A DNA stretch of 30,523 nucleotides from a virus, in the IMG/VR virus record IMGVR_UViG_3300002519_000025, positions 1-30,523 of that record, one strand, 5' to 3'. Shown in pieces: positions 11,789 to 18,959 of the stretch. The translations under genes were made by a program, and so were the position numbers. Below the pieces are notes generated by a model. That model was not told where the DNA came from. It saw only the letters and a program-made list of their open reading frames with translations, and did no database searches. Numbering within the stretch: position 1 is the first letter of the stretch; each line of letters begins with the position of its first letter.

Positions 11789-13455
11789 AGCCGAAGACCG
11801 TTCGTGCGCACTACGCGCAGCATGAGAAGTACTGGGACGAGAAGAGGGTGGAGATGAGGGAGCTCAGGGCCGCCTACATGACGAGGTACTGGGACAAGAA
11901 CGCCCACGCCCCGCAGCAGGTGGTCATCGAGACCTCCCGCGCCTACGAGTTCGTGGAGGGTTACATAGCCTCGCTGTTCGCCCGCTCGCCGTCCGTCGTC
12001 GTCAAGGGCGACGTCAGGGGGAGGGGGGACCCGACCGTGGTCCAGGCGCTCTGCAACAACTTCCTCGACGGCATTCGCTCGCAGCTGGAGGACGCCTCGA
12101 GGCTCGGGCTGATATACCCGTGCTCGTTCATAAAGCTGCTGCCCAACGACCACCCCGACCCGTTCAAGCGGGTGAGCCTGTGCTCCGTCGCGCCGTGGGA
12201 CGCAATCGTCGACACCGACGCCTCGGCATGGTCCGACCAGAAGTTCGTCGGGCACCGGTACCACCTCACCGTGAGGGAGGCGAGGGACAGGTTCGGCCCG
12301 AAGAAGTTCAGCGGGCATCCGCTGATCAGGTTCCTGGACAGGCCCTCGGGCGACCAGGGATACCACGACAGGAACGCCGGGGACGAGGAGCCCGAGTTCC
12401 AGTACGTCGAGCTGGTGGAGTTCTACGACATAGCCGGTGACAGGATGTACGTCTGGTCGCCCGACTACGCCGAGGGGAAGCGCTTCCTCTACGACGGCGT
12501 GGAGATCCCCGAGGGCGGGGAGGGCGAGGCGGAGGACGTCAGGTACACGGAGATCCCGTTCAAGGACGCCGCCGGAAGCCCCATGTCGCCCATCATACCC
12601 CTGTACTACTCCAGGCAGCCCGACCTCCCGATGAGGGGGTACTCGGCGCTGAGGAGGGTCTACGACCAGGTGCAGGAGGTCAACATTCTCAGGACGTACC
12701 AGGCGAGCATGGTACGCAGGGCGGCCCGCCAGTGGGTCGTCGAGAGCGGGGTGTTCGACGCCGAGGCGATGAGCAAGCTGTCGCAGGGCGTGGACGGCGA
12801 GTTCATAGAGGTCGAACTGAGCCAGGGGCAGCAGCTCTCGGGCTCCATAGTGTCCGTCCCGCACACACCCGTCCCGCCGGAACTGGAGAGGTACGTCCAG
12901 CAGGTGCAGGACGACTTCGAGCGGGGCTCCGTCCTCGCGCCGTTCACCAGGGGCGAGAGCACCCGCGCCACCGCCACCGAGATAACCGCCCTGGCAGCCT
13001 ACTCGTCCTCCGAGATAGGGAGGCTGGCAAGGGAGAGGGACTCCGCCATAGAGCACGTAGCGGAGGTCTTCATCTCCGTGATGAAGCTCTACCTGGGAGA
13101 GGACGGCGACGTCATACTCATGGACGGGGAACCCCGCACCGTGGGGCTGGACGACCTCGCTGGCGACTTCACGTACTACGCCAACGACACGGGCGCAACG
13201 CCACTGTCCGAGGCTGTCAAGAAGCAGGAGTTCCTGGCTGTCATGCCGGCTCTCGTGGAGATGGGCGTCCCCCAGCAGGAGCTGCTGTCCCACCTCGTCA
13301 GGATGATGGACCTCCCCCAGTCCTTCATATCCGCGCTGGAGGGGGCTGCGGTCGATCCGCAGATGACCGCCGCCGCACCCCAGCAGGACCTGATGCGCAG
13401 CGAGGGGATGCAGGGCAACCCGTCGCCAGCCGACGTTTCACAGTTCCTGCCGTAG
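11785..13455 (+). CDS. Portal protein
   Basis: 556 residues from ATG 11785, which overlaps the TerL stop (ATGA) behind GGAAGAAGAG; an ATG at 11770 would add five residues. It follows terL directly, the usual portal position. Features: helical N-terminus with ETSRAYEFVEGYIASLF, a SVAPWDAIVDTDA stretch, YSALRRVYDQVQEVNILRTYQASMVRR (long helices) and a C-terminal helical, Gln/Met/Pro-rich tail. The size and order of segments fit podovirus-type head-tail connectors that form the dodecameric DNA channel. Confidence 0.88.
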   Translation: MKPKTVRAHYAQHEKYWDEKRVEMRELRAAYMTRYWDKNAHAPQQVVIETSRAYEFVEGYIASLFARSPSVVVKGDVRGRGDPTVVQALCNNFLDGIRSQLEDASRLGLIYPCSFIKLLPNDHPDPFKRVSLCSVAPWDAIVDTDASAWSDQKFVGHRYHLTVREARDRFGPKKFSGHPLIRFLDRPSGDQGYHDRNAGDEEPEFQYVELVEFYDIAGDRMYVWSPDYAEGKRFLYDGVEIPEGGEGEAEDVRYTEIPFKDAAGSPMSPIIPLYYSRQPDLPMRGYSALRRVYDQVQEVNILRTYQASMVRRAARQWVVESGVFDAEAMSKLSQGVDGEFIEVELSQGQQLSGSIVSVPHTPVPPELERYVQQVQDDFERGSVLAPFTRGESTRATATEITALAAYSSSEIGRLARERDSAIEHVAEVFISVMKLYLGEDGDVILMDGEPRTVGLDDLAGDFTYYANDTGATPLSEAVKKQEFLAVMPALVEMGVPQQELLSHLVRMMDLPQSFISALEGAAVDPQMTAAAPQQDLMRSEGMQGNPSPADVSQFLP

Positions 13456-13461
13456 GAAGCC

Positions 13462-13965
13462 ATGCCGATATACGACTACCGATGCCAGCCATGCAACCTC
13501 GAGGTCCAGGTCTTCTGCGACGTCGGGGAGAGGGAAGGGCAGAGGTGCGGGAAATGCGAGGCTTTCCTCTCGCAGACCGTTTCGCTGTTCGCATCCACCC
13601 CGGCGAGGTGGGGGGACAGCCACGGCTACTTCGACAGGGGCCTCGGATGCCATGTCGCCAACTCCATGGAGCGCGAGCGCATCATGAAGGAGAGGAACCT
13701 CCGACCCGTGTCCCAGCAGGAGCTGGACGACGCGCAGCAGTCGTCGGGAGACGACCACGCCAGGCATGAGAGGGAGGTCGCGACCTTCTCCTCGGCGCTG
13801 AAGGAGACCGGGGACTTCGCGACTGCGGCGGCCCGGACGTTCCCCGGACAGCGCGAGCCCGACCCGGAGACGGAGCACAGGAAATGGAGGTACGGGTTCG
13901 AGAAGCCCTGGGAGCCGTGCCTTGAAGTATTTAAACCAACACCAACAGAGGAAGGTGAGAAATGA
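13462..13965 (+). CDS. FmdB-type zinc-ribbon protein
   Basis: 167 residues. The N-terminus MPIYDYRCQPCNLEVQVF with a later GQRCGKCEAF forms a CxxC-CxxC zinc ribbon of the FmdB family. The rest is charged and largely helical (ELDDAQQSSGDDHARHERE) with a conserved-looking EHRKWRYGFEKPWEP near the end. Such genes often sit between portal and scaffold in phages; a role in assembly or as a minor head component is plausible but unproven. It begins 6 bases after the portal stop. Confidence 0.75.
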   Translation: MPIYDYRCQPCNLEVQVFCDVGEREGQRCGKCEAFLSQTVSLFASTPARWGDSHGYFDRGLGCHVANSMERERIMKERNLRPVSQQELDDAQQSSGDDHARHEREVATFSSALKETGDFATAAARTFPGQREPDPETEHRKWRYGFEKPWEPCLEVFKPTPTEEGEK

Positions 13966-14441
13966 GCATACCAGTACAGGACATAATAGCACAGGCGGGA
14001 CAGATCGGCGCGGAACAGGACATGATGCAGGAACAGGCGATGACGGAGATGGCTCCGCAGGGCAAGTTCACGGTCGACGCACTCAACAGGCTCGTCAAGG
14101 AGCTGAACGTGGTTCTCGGGCTGTTCGGGGAGACCTATCCAGAGTTCGCCGAGGACATCGCGGTGTTCCCGCAGGAGTTCGTCGCCGCCCTCAGCATGGT
14201 CAGGTCAGCTGCCGATGACTCCGGCGTGGGTCTTGAGATGGAGTTCACCGAGATCACTGACGACCGCGACCTCGCCATCCTGGCCGGGAAGATCAGGAAG
14301 CTGGGGAAGGACAAGACGTTCCAGAAGTTCCTGGAGGACAGCACCCTCATGCCCGAGGAGGAAGTGGTGGTGGAGGAGGAGGTCATTGTTCCAGAGGCCC
14401 CTGCAGATGACATCGACGCCATGTTCGCCGGGAGGGTGTGA
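13962..14441 (+). CDS. Head-region helical protein, 159 aa
   Basis: Helical, Gln/Met-rich N-terminus (AEQDMMQEQAMTEMAPQGK), a central segment RLVKELNVVLGLFGETYPEF, then a Glu/Val-rich run (EEEVVVEEEV) and an end DDIDAMFAGRV. It overlaps upstream (ATGA) and downstream (TGATG) genes. Its place between the portal and scaffold genes suggests a head-assembly or minor virion role. No motif is recognised. Confidence 0.6.
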   Translation: MSIPVQDIIAQAGQIGAEQDMMQEQAMTEMAPQGKFTVDALNRLVKELNVVLGLFGETYPEFAEDIAVFPQEFVAALSMVRSAADDSGVGLEMEFTEITDDRDLAILAGKIRKLGKDKTFQKFLEDSTLMPEEEVVVEEEVIVPEAPADDIDAMFAGRV

Positions 14442-15082
14442 TGCCTGTCCCGATGAGCGTGATGCAGGCTGCCGCACAGGGCGACAGGCAGGCGATTAGG
14501 CTGATAGAGAAGGAGTACGGAGTGGGTGACGGTCGGAGGTATGCAGAGAACTGGCTTACCGAAGAGGAACCACCGCCAACAGTGCCTGATAAGGTAATAG
14601 GAATAGAGCACCCAACCAGAGCACCTTCAAAGTATTGGGGGTATCAATACGAGGCAGACAAACGGGTGCGTGAAGGAGAGACAGATATAGTAGTGGATAA
14701 AATGAAGCATCCTGAGCAGTATTCTTTTCGTGAACCAGAGGACATGCTCTTTTCCGAGAAGCAAATTGATCCCGAAACCCATTCTTTCCCTCCGTATGCC
14801 GCTTACGGAAAGATGCAGCCAGGCTATCGTGGTTTGCGAACCCCTGGCAAGCCGACCGAAAGAGAGGCATATTATATAGATTTTCATGAAACATGGATAC
14901 CACCACCTCATATAGAAAAGCAAGTTCTGGAACTAGGATTGAGAGGCACGTCCAGGAACTATCATCAGGCAGTATTTGCGCTGTCCAGATTAAATGAAGA
15001 GGGATTAATAACTGATATGCAGAAAATTGAAATTCGAGAAAAGCTGGACAAGCAATACAGGGAACAACAAAGAGGAGAATAA
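14441..15082 (+). CDS. Hypothetical head-region protein with AT-rich second part, 213 aa
   Basis: ATG 14441 shares a base with the previous stop and follows GGGAGGGTG; a GTG three bases earlier is also in frame. The first 45 residues (SVMQAAAQGDRQAIRLIEKE) are GC-rich like the neighbours. From about 14580 the DNA turns AT-rich and the protein becomes Tyr/Pro-rich (KYWGYQYEADKRVRE, HSFPPYAAYGKMQPGYRG), ending in a helical part (RLNEEGLITDMQKIEIRE). This suggests that the C-terminal domain was acquired separately. The region resembles polymorphic phage proteins, but no function can be given. Confidence 0.6.
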   Translation: MPVPMSVMQAAAQGDRQAIRLIEKEYGVGDGRRYAENWLTEEEPPPTVPDKVIGIEHPTRAPSKYWGYQYEADKRVREGETDIVVDKMKHPEQYSFREPEDMLFSEKQIDPETHSFPPYAAYGKMQPGYRGLRTPGKPTEREAYYIDFHETWIPPPHIEKQVLELGLRGTSRNYHQAVFALSRLNEEGLITDMQKIEIREKLDKQYREQQRGE

Positions 15083-15958
15083 ATGTCAGAGGAAACCAAC
15101 GAAGCAGTTGAAGCAGTTGAAGCCGTCGAGGCGGTTGAGCCCGCACCGGTGCTCGCAGAGAACATAGAGTCAGGCACGGGGGCGAAGCCAGTCCTCGATG
15201 AATACCAGCAACGGGTCGACCAGCTCCTCGACCATCATGAGAAGAAGAATGAACACCAGCAGAAGACCATGCAGGATGCTGCTGAAAGGCAGGACCAGAT
15301 GTACGACAACGCGACCCTCCAGGAAGGGGAGAGCTGGGACAGCATCTACGGATCAATGCCTGAGCCGGTCCAAAGGGCGATGGCATCTCTGAGGGCGGAC
15401 TACACCAGGAAGACCCAGGACCTTGCAAAGCAGAGAAGAAGCGTGGAGGACCTGCAGGCCAGCCTGACGAACAGCGACGCCTTCAGGGCTCTCCAGGAGC
15501 AGGCGCGCACCGCCGCAGTGGACGGGGAGGAGTTCGACCCGTTCGACCCCAAGTCGTTCGAGGCGTACGTCAACAGGACGGTGGCCCAGAGGCTGCAGGC
15601 GGTGCTCCAGCCGATGTACGAGGAGCAGATGAAGACCCAGTCACAGAGGAAGGTCAACGACTTCATGGACGAGCACCCCGAGCTGCGAACCGACGAGGAG
15701 ATGCGGCGCCAGGTCTACGACATGCTGAAGACGGAGGAGCAGATGACCCTCGAGCAGGGCTACTGGATAGTCAAGGGCAAGATGGCGCAGAAGTCCCAGG
15801 AGGACGAGGACAGGAAGTCCCGTCAGAAGCGGGACATGTCCAGGCAGGCAGCCGACCGCGTGGGCAGCGGGAGGAGGAACGGCATGACCGCTCCGCCGTC
15901 CGCATCGAACATGTCCGCAGCGGACATATACAATTATTTGCTTGCGCAGAAGAAATAA
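15083..15958 (+). CDS. Scaffold-like protein
   Basis: 291 residues. The N-terminus is a simple repeat (EAVEAVEAVEAVEPAPV), then long coiled-coil helices rich in Gln, Glu, Lys and Asp, and a Gly/Ser/Pro tail with a conserved-looking end MSAADIYNYLLAQKK. Placement just before the capsid gene, acidic N-terminus, high coiled-coil content and short hydrophobic C-terminus all fit a scaffolding protein that directs procapsid assembly. GAGGAG lies before the ATG. No protease motif is seen. Confidence 0.72.
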   Translation: MSEETNEAVEAVEAVEAVEPAPVLAENIESGTGAKPVLDEYQQRVDQLLDHHEKKNEHQQKTMQDAAERQDQMYDNATLQEGESWDSIYGSMPEPVQRAMASLRADYTRKTQDLAKQRRSVEDLQASLTNSDAFRALQEQARTAAVDGEEFDPFDPKSFEAYVNRTVAQRLQAVLQPMYEEQMKTQSQRKVNDFMDEHPELRTDEEMRRQVYDMLKTEEQMTLEQGYWIVKGKMAQKSQEDEDRKSRQKRDMSRQAADRVGSGRRNGMTAPPSASNMSAADIYNYLLAQKK

Positions 15959-16072
15959 ATCGTGTATTAAGAAATTGTGCGGCGGGAACCCCAGGGACAC
16001 GCCTTCCGCACCGCCCCGAAAACGGATACGCGCAGCCAATACGAAAATAAACTCTATTTATAGGTGAACACT
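15959..16072 (+). promoter_or_regulatory. Capsid gene leader with hairpin
   Basis: 114-base gap, long for this arm. GTGCGG (15977-15982) pairs with CCGCAC (16006-16011) around a 23-nt loop. Downstream is an A/T-rich stretch (AAAATAAACTCTATTTATAGG) and an AGGTG Shine-Dalgarno six bases from the capsid ATG. It may carry a capsid-specific promoter or an mRNA-stabilising structure that raises capsid output. Confidence 0.4.
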
Positions 16073-17128
16073 ATGGGTATCCAATATGATATTCTTGCGT
16101 CGACCCTCCGTATCCTGCGCGATCGCGAAGTCGACAACACCTTCCGCACCATACCCCTCCTGGAAGCAGTCCAGCGGGCGGGCAACGTGGAACAGGTGGA
16201 CGGGGGTCAGAAAGTAGACCATCCCGTCATCCTTGCAGAACATTCGAACATAACACAGCTCGCAACGGGCTATGAATCAGTCAACCTCGCCGTGAAGGAC
16301 GCTCTTCGAACAGCATCCTTTGACTGGTGCGACTTCGTCGCCCCCGTCGTCATCACGGAGAAGGAGCAGCTGTCCAACAAGGGTCCGCGGGCAATCATCC
16401 GCATCGCCGAGGCACGGCTCAAGTCGGTCATGGGCATGCTCAAGCGCGAGTGGTGCAAGCAGACCGTCGCAGGGACGAGCACCATCCTGACGGACCTCAA
16501 CACCCTCAACGGAGAGGGGACGTCCAACGCAGGTTCATGGGGTGGCATCGTAGCCGCTGACACGACGGGCTTCTTCGAGAACGAAACTTTCGGCAACCAG
16601 ACCAACACCATCGGCGGCATCGCCAAGGGTTCCTTCACCAGCTCCTGGCAGAACCAGGTGGCAACGTCAGGCGCATTCGGCACGAGCGGCAACGGACTGA
16701 AGGCTATGAGCAACCTCATCATCAACACGCAGATCTACGCACCCGAGGGCGAGGTCGACATCATACTCGCCTCGCCGACCTCCTACGAACTCTACCGAAA
16801 CGAGCTGACCGACCAGGAACGCTACACCTCGGCCGAGCAGATGAAGGACCTGGTGGGCAGGATGGCCCTGATGTACAACGGAGCGATGATGTACATCGAC
16901 CCCAACCTCGGTTTCACCATCGCCGCCGGTGGTGGTGTCAAGGTCTCCATGTACTTCCTCAACTCTAAACTATTCACCGTATACTTCGACAAGGACGCGT
17001 ACTTCGAGATGGGTGACATGGAGCGCATCTCAGGATACGCTGCCGCGTCGTCCAACATCATGGTTCGCACCCAGCTGGCCACGAGCCACCTGGCCGGTCA
17101 CGGCGTACTACTCAACGCGGAGGCTTAA
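16073..17128 (+). CDS. Major capsid protein
   Basis: 351 residues from ATG 16073 (an in-frame GTG at 16064 is less well placed). It begins MGIQYDILASTLRILRD and contains ALMYNGAMMYIDPNLGF, VYFDKDAYFEMGDMERISG and a C-terminal QLATSHLAGHGVLLNAEA, a beta-rich C-terminal half typical of HK97-fold phage coats. The coding sequence favours GC-ending codons more evenly than other genes, as expected for a highly expressed protein. The position after a scaffold and before a decoration-like gene supports the call. Confidence 0.85.
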   Translation: MGIQYDILASTLRILRDREVDNTFRTIPLLEAVQRAGNVEQVDGGQKVDHPVILAEHSNITQLATGYESVNLAVKDALRTASFDWCDFVAPVVITEKEQLSNKGPRAIIRIAEARLKSVMGMLKREWCKQTVAGTSTILTDLNTLNGEGTSNAGSWGGIVAADTTGFFENETFGNQTNTIGGIAKGSFTSSWQNQVATSGAFGTSGNGLKAMSNLIINTQIYAPEGEVDIILASPTSYELYRNELTDQERYTSAEQMKDLVGRMALMYNGAMMYIDPNLGFTIAAGGGVKVSMYFLNSKLFTVYFDKDAYFEMGDMERISGYAAASSNIMVRTQLATSHLAGHGVLLNAEA

Positions 17129-17130
17129 TC

Positions 17131-17592
17131 ATGGCTACTTCAACTCTACTACAATACCTGCAGGCAACCGACGGGGACGGTGTCGCCCTCGGCGTCACAC
17201 CCTCCAACCGCCGTCAGGTGGAACGCTTCATCGCCTCCGCCGGCATCGTCGCTGGTGACATCGTATGTCTTGACATCACAAAGACCGCCGACGGGGACAA
17301 GTCCCTGTACGTCACGAAGGCTAACACCTCCTCAGGGGACACCACCCTGACCATCGGTGTCGCCCTTGAGACTGCAGCCGCCGCTGGGGACGAACTCAAT
17401 GTCGTCATCAGGGGCCTGTGCAAGGATGCCAACGTCGCCTCTGGTGGTGGTATCGGTGACCGCATCGTCGGTTCCGGTACCGCTGGCAGAGCTACTCAGT
17501 ATTCTGCTGCATCATCTCAGGCCGTCCTCGGCTACCAGTTGGAGACAGCCGCTGCTAATGTTGCGGACGTCTGGATCATCAAGCAGTTCTAA
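17131..17592 (+). CDS. Capsid decoration/stabilisation-like protein
   Basis: 153 residues, Ala/Gly/Thr/Val-rich and almost purely beta: AGDIVCLDITKTADG, TLTIGVALETAAAAGDELNVVIRG, and an end NVADVWIIKQF. This pattern is common in small head-decoration or capsid-cement proteins encoded next to the coat gene. It starts 2 bases after the capsid stop with GGAGGC, and is followed by the terminator at 17608-17640. Other trimeric beta proteins are possible. Confidence 0.6.
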   Translation: MATSTLLQYLQATDGDGVALGVTPSNRRQVERFIASAGIVAGDIVCLDITKTADGDKSLYVTKANTSSGDTTLTIGVALETAAAAGDELNVVIRGLCKDANVASGGGIGDRIVGSGTAGRATQYSAASSQAVLGYQLETAAANVADVWIIKQF

Positions 17593-17606
17593 CTCTTCAT
17601 CTCCGA

Positions 17607-17640
17607 CCCCCCTCCGCCGTCGGCGGGGGGGGTTTTTCTT
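17607..17640 (+). terminator. Strong intrinsic terminator after the capsid genes
   Basis: An 11-bp GC-rich stem, CCCCC-T-CCGCC against GGCGG-GGGGGG with a GTC loop and one T-G pair (17608-17632), followed directly by TTTTTCTT. It lies 15 bases after the decoration gene stop. It would cap the abundant head transcript and reduce tail gene expression. Confidence 0.9.
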
Positions 17641-17660
17641 AAACCCCTGGTGGAGGCGTA

Positions 17661-18959
17661 ATGAAGCTGTCCGAGATAAGAAGCTACATAGGGAACATAC
17701 TGGACTACCAGCCCGACATCACCACCTACAAGAACCAGCTCGACGCCGTCATCAACGAGCAGTACATGCGTCTCTTCACGGAGAAGCCGTTCACCTTCGC
17801 GCAGAAGGAGGCGGTGATCACCGCCAGGAAGGATGACGAACTCACCGCCATAGACGTCGCGAACGGTGCGGCGACGCTCTCCGACACAGCCGCCGCCAAC
17901 CAGTTCGAGTCCTACATGGAGGGGCAGGTCATCGACCTGGACGGGACCGAGTACACCATAGCATGGGTGGCGACCGCCAACCTGGCGTACCTCACCAACA
18001 ACTACGAGGGCTCCTCCGCCACGCTCGCCACCGTAACCGTCAAGCACCGCTACCTCGACCTCCCGCAGGACTGCGTGGAGATAATGCAGGTGCTCAAGAG
18101 GGCGATGACCCTCACACCCCAGGAACCAGGGCGCATGATCCCGCTCACCAGGTACGAGGACGAGTTCTGGAACCTGCCGCTCAACGAGGTCAACCTCCCC
18201 AACTACTGGGTCCCCTACGACGACTACAGCCTCATACCGCCGAAGGCTCCGACAATAACCGCAGCAACAAGCGGGGCTGGAAGAGGAATAAGAACACTTG
18301 AGTTCGCCGTCTCCTACGTCTTCGCAGGAAGGGAGAGTGCATTATCGCCAATAACCAGTATTGCATTAACGGCAACACAAGTAGCAAACATAACCTTGGC
18401 AGCATTACCTAATACTTCTGGTAGGTATAGAAAGGTCTATGTGCGTTGTCCAGAAGCAGGAATAAACAAGTTTTACAATATACCTGAAAGTGGGACAGGA
18501 ACAAGTATATATGAATATGATCCTACTAAAACTGGTGCTTATCAATATGCTACAGATACTGATTTAACTGATTTTAATGATTCATTTGAGCTGACCTACT
18601 CCAGGTACGACGGCGTGGACGGGAACCTTCAGCGCATCAGGATGTACCCGAGGCAGTCCCAGGACTACTCCATCACCGTGCGCTGCATGTACAGGCCCAT
18701 CGAACTGATCGACGACGCGGACACGCCCGAGTTCCCCTCCGCCAGCCACCAGATCCTCGCCTACATGGCGCTGCGCGACATCTTCGTCAAGCACGACAAC
18801 GACGCCCAGGCGTCGATGTACGACAGGAAGGTCGTGCAGGAGATGCTCAAGATAGAGCAGAGATACCTCAACTCAATCGCCAAGCGGTACATCAAGCGGT
18901 TCATGGCCGGAGGCCGCACAGACCCCGTCCCCATGTACACTCCGCTGTCGACGTCATGA
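17661..18959 (+). CDS. Head-tail adaptor / tail tubular A-like protein with inserted Ig-like domain
   Basis: 432 residues. The N-terminus MKLSEIRSYIGNILDYQPD and a DLPQDCVEIMQVLKRAM segment, with C-terminal SASHQILAYMALRDIFVKHDN and ERYLN-type helices, fit the helical adaptor ring joining portal to short-tail nozzle. Residues about 196-310 differ: APTITAATSG, a FAVSYVFAGRESALSP strand pair and YRKVYVRCPEAG look like an Ig/fibronectin-type beta domain. The second part of that insert (about 18340-18590) is AT-rich against GC-rich flanks. GGAGG precedes the ATG; the stop overlaps the next start (ATGA). Confidence 0.72.
   Translation: MKLSEIRSYIGNILDYQPDITTYKNQLDAVINEQYMRLFTEKPFTFAQKEAVITARKDDELTAIDVANGAATLSDTAAANQFESYMEGQVIDLDGTEYTIAWVATANLAYLTNNYEGSSATLATVTVKHRYLDLPQDCVEIMQVLKRAMTLTPQEPGRMIPLTRYEDEFWNLPLNEVNLPNYWVPYDDYSLIPPKAPTITAATSGAGRGIRTLEFAVSYVFAGRESALSPITSIALTATQVANITLAALPNTSGRYRKVYVRCPEAGINKFYNIPESGTGTSIYEYDPTKTGAYQYATDTDLTDFNDSFELTYSRYDGVDGNLQRIRMYPRQSQDYSITVRCMYRPIELIDDADTPEFPSASHQILAYMALRDIFVKHDNDAQASMYDRKVVQEMLKIEQRYLNSIAKRYIKRFMAGGRTDPVPMYTPLSTS

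Noticed and set aside
10184-13293. Two long leftward ORFs (480 and 596 codons) opposite terL and portal
   Set aside because: GC-rich antisense shadows with low-complexity Val/Leu/Arg/Pro composition; the sense frames carry full TerL and portal features.
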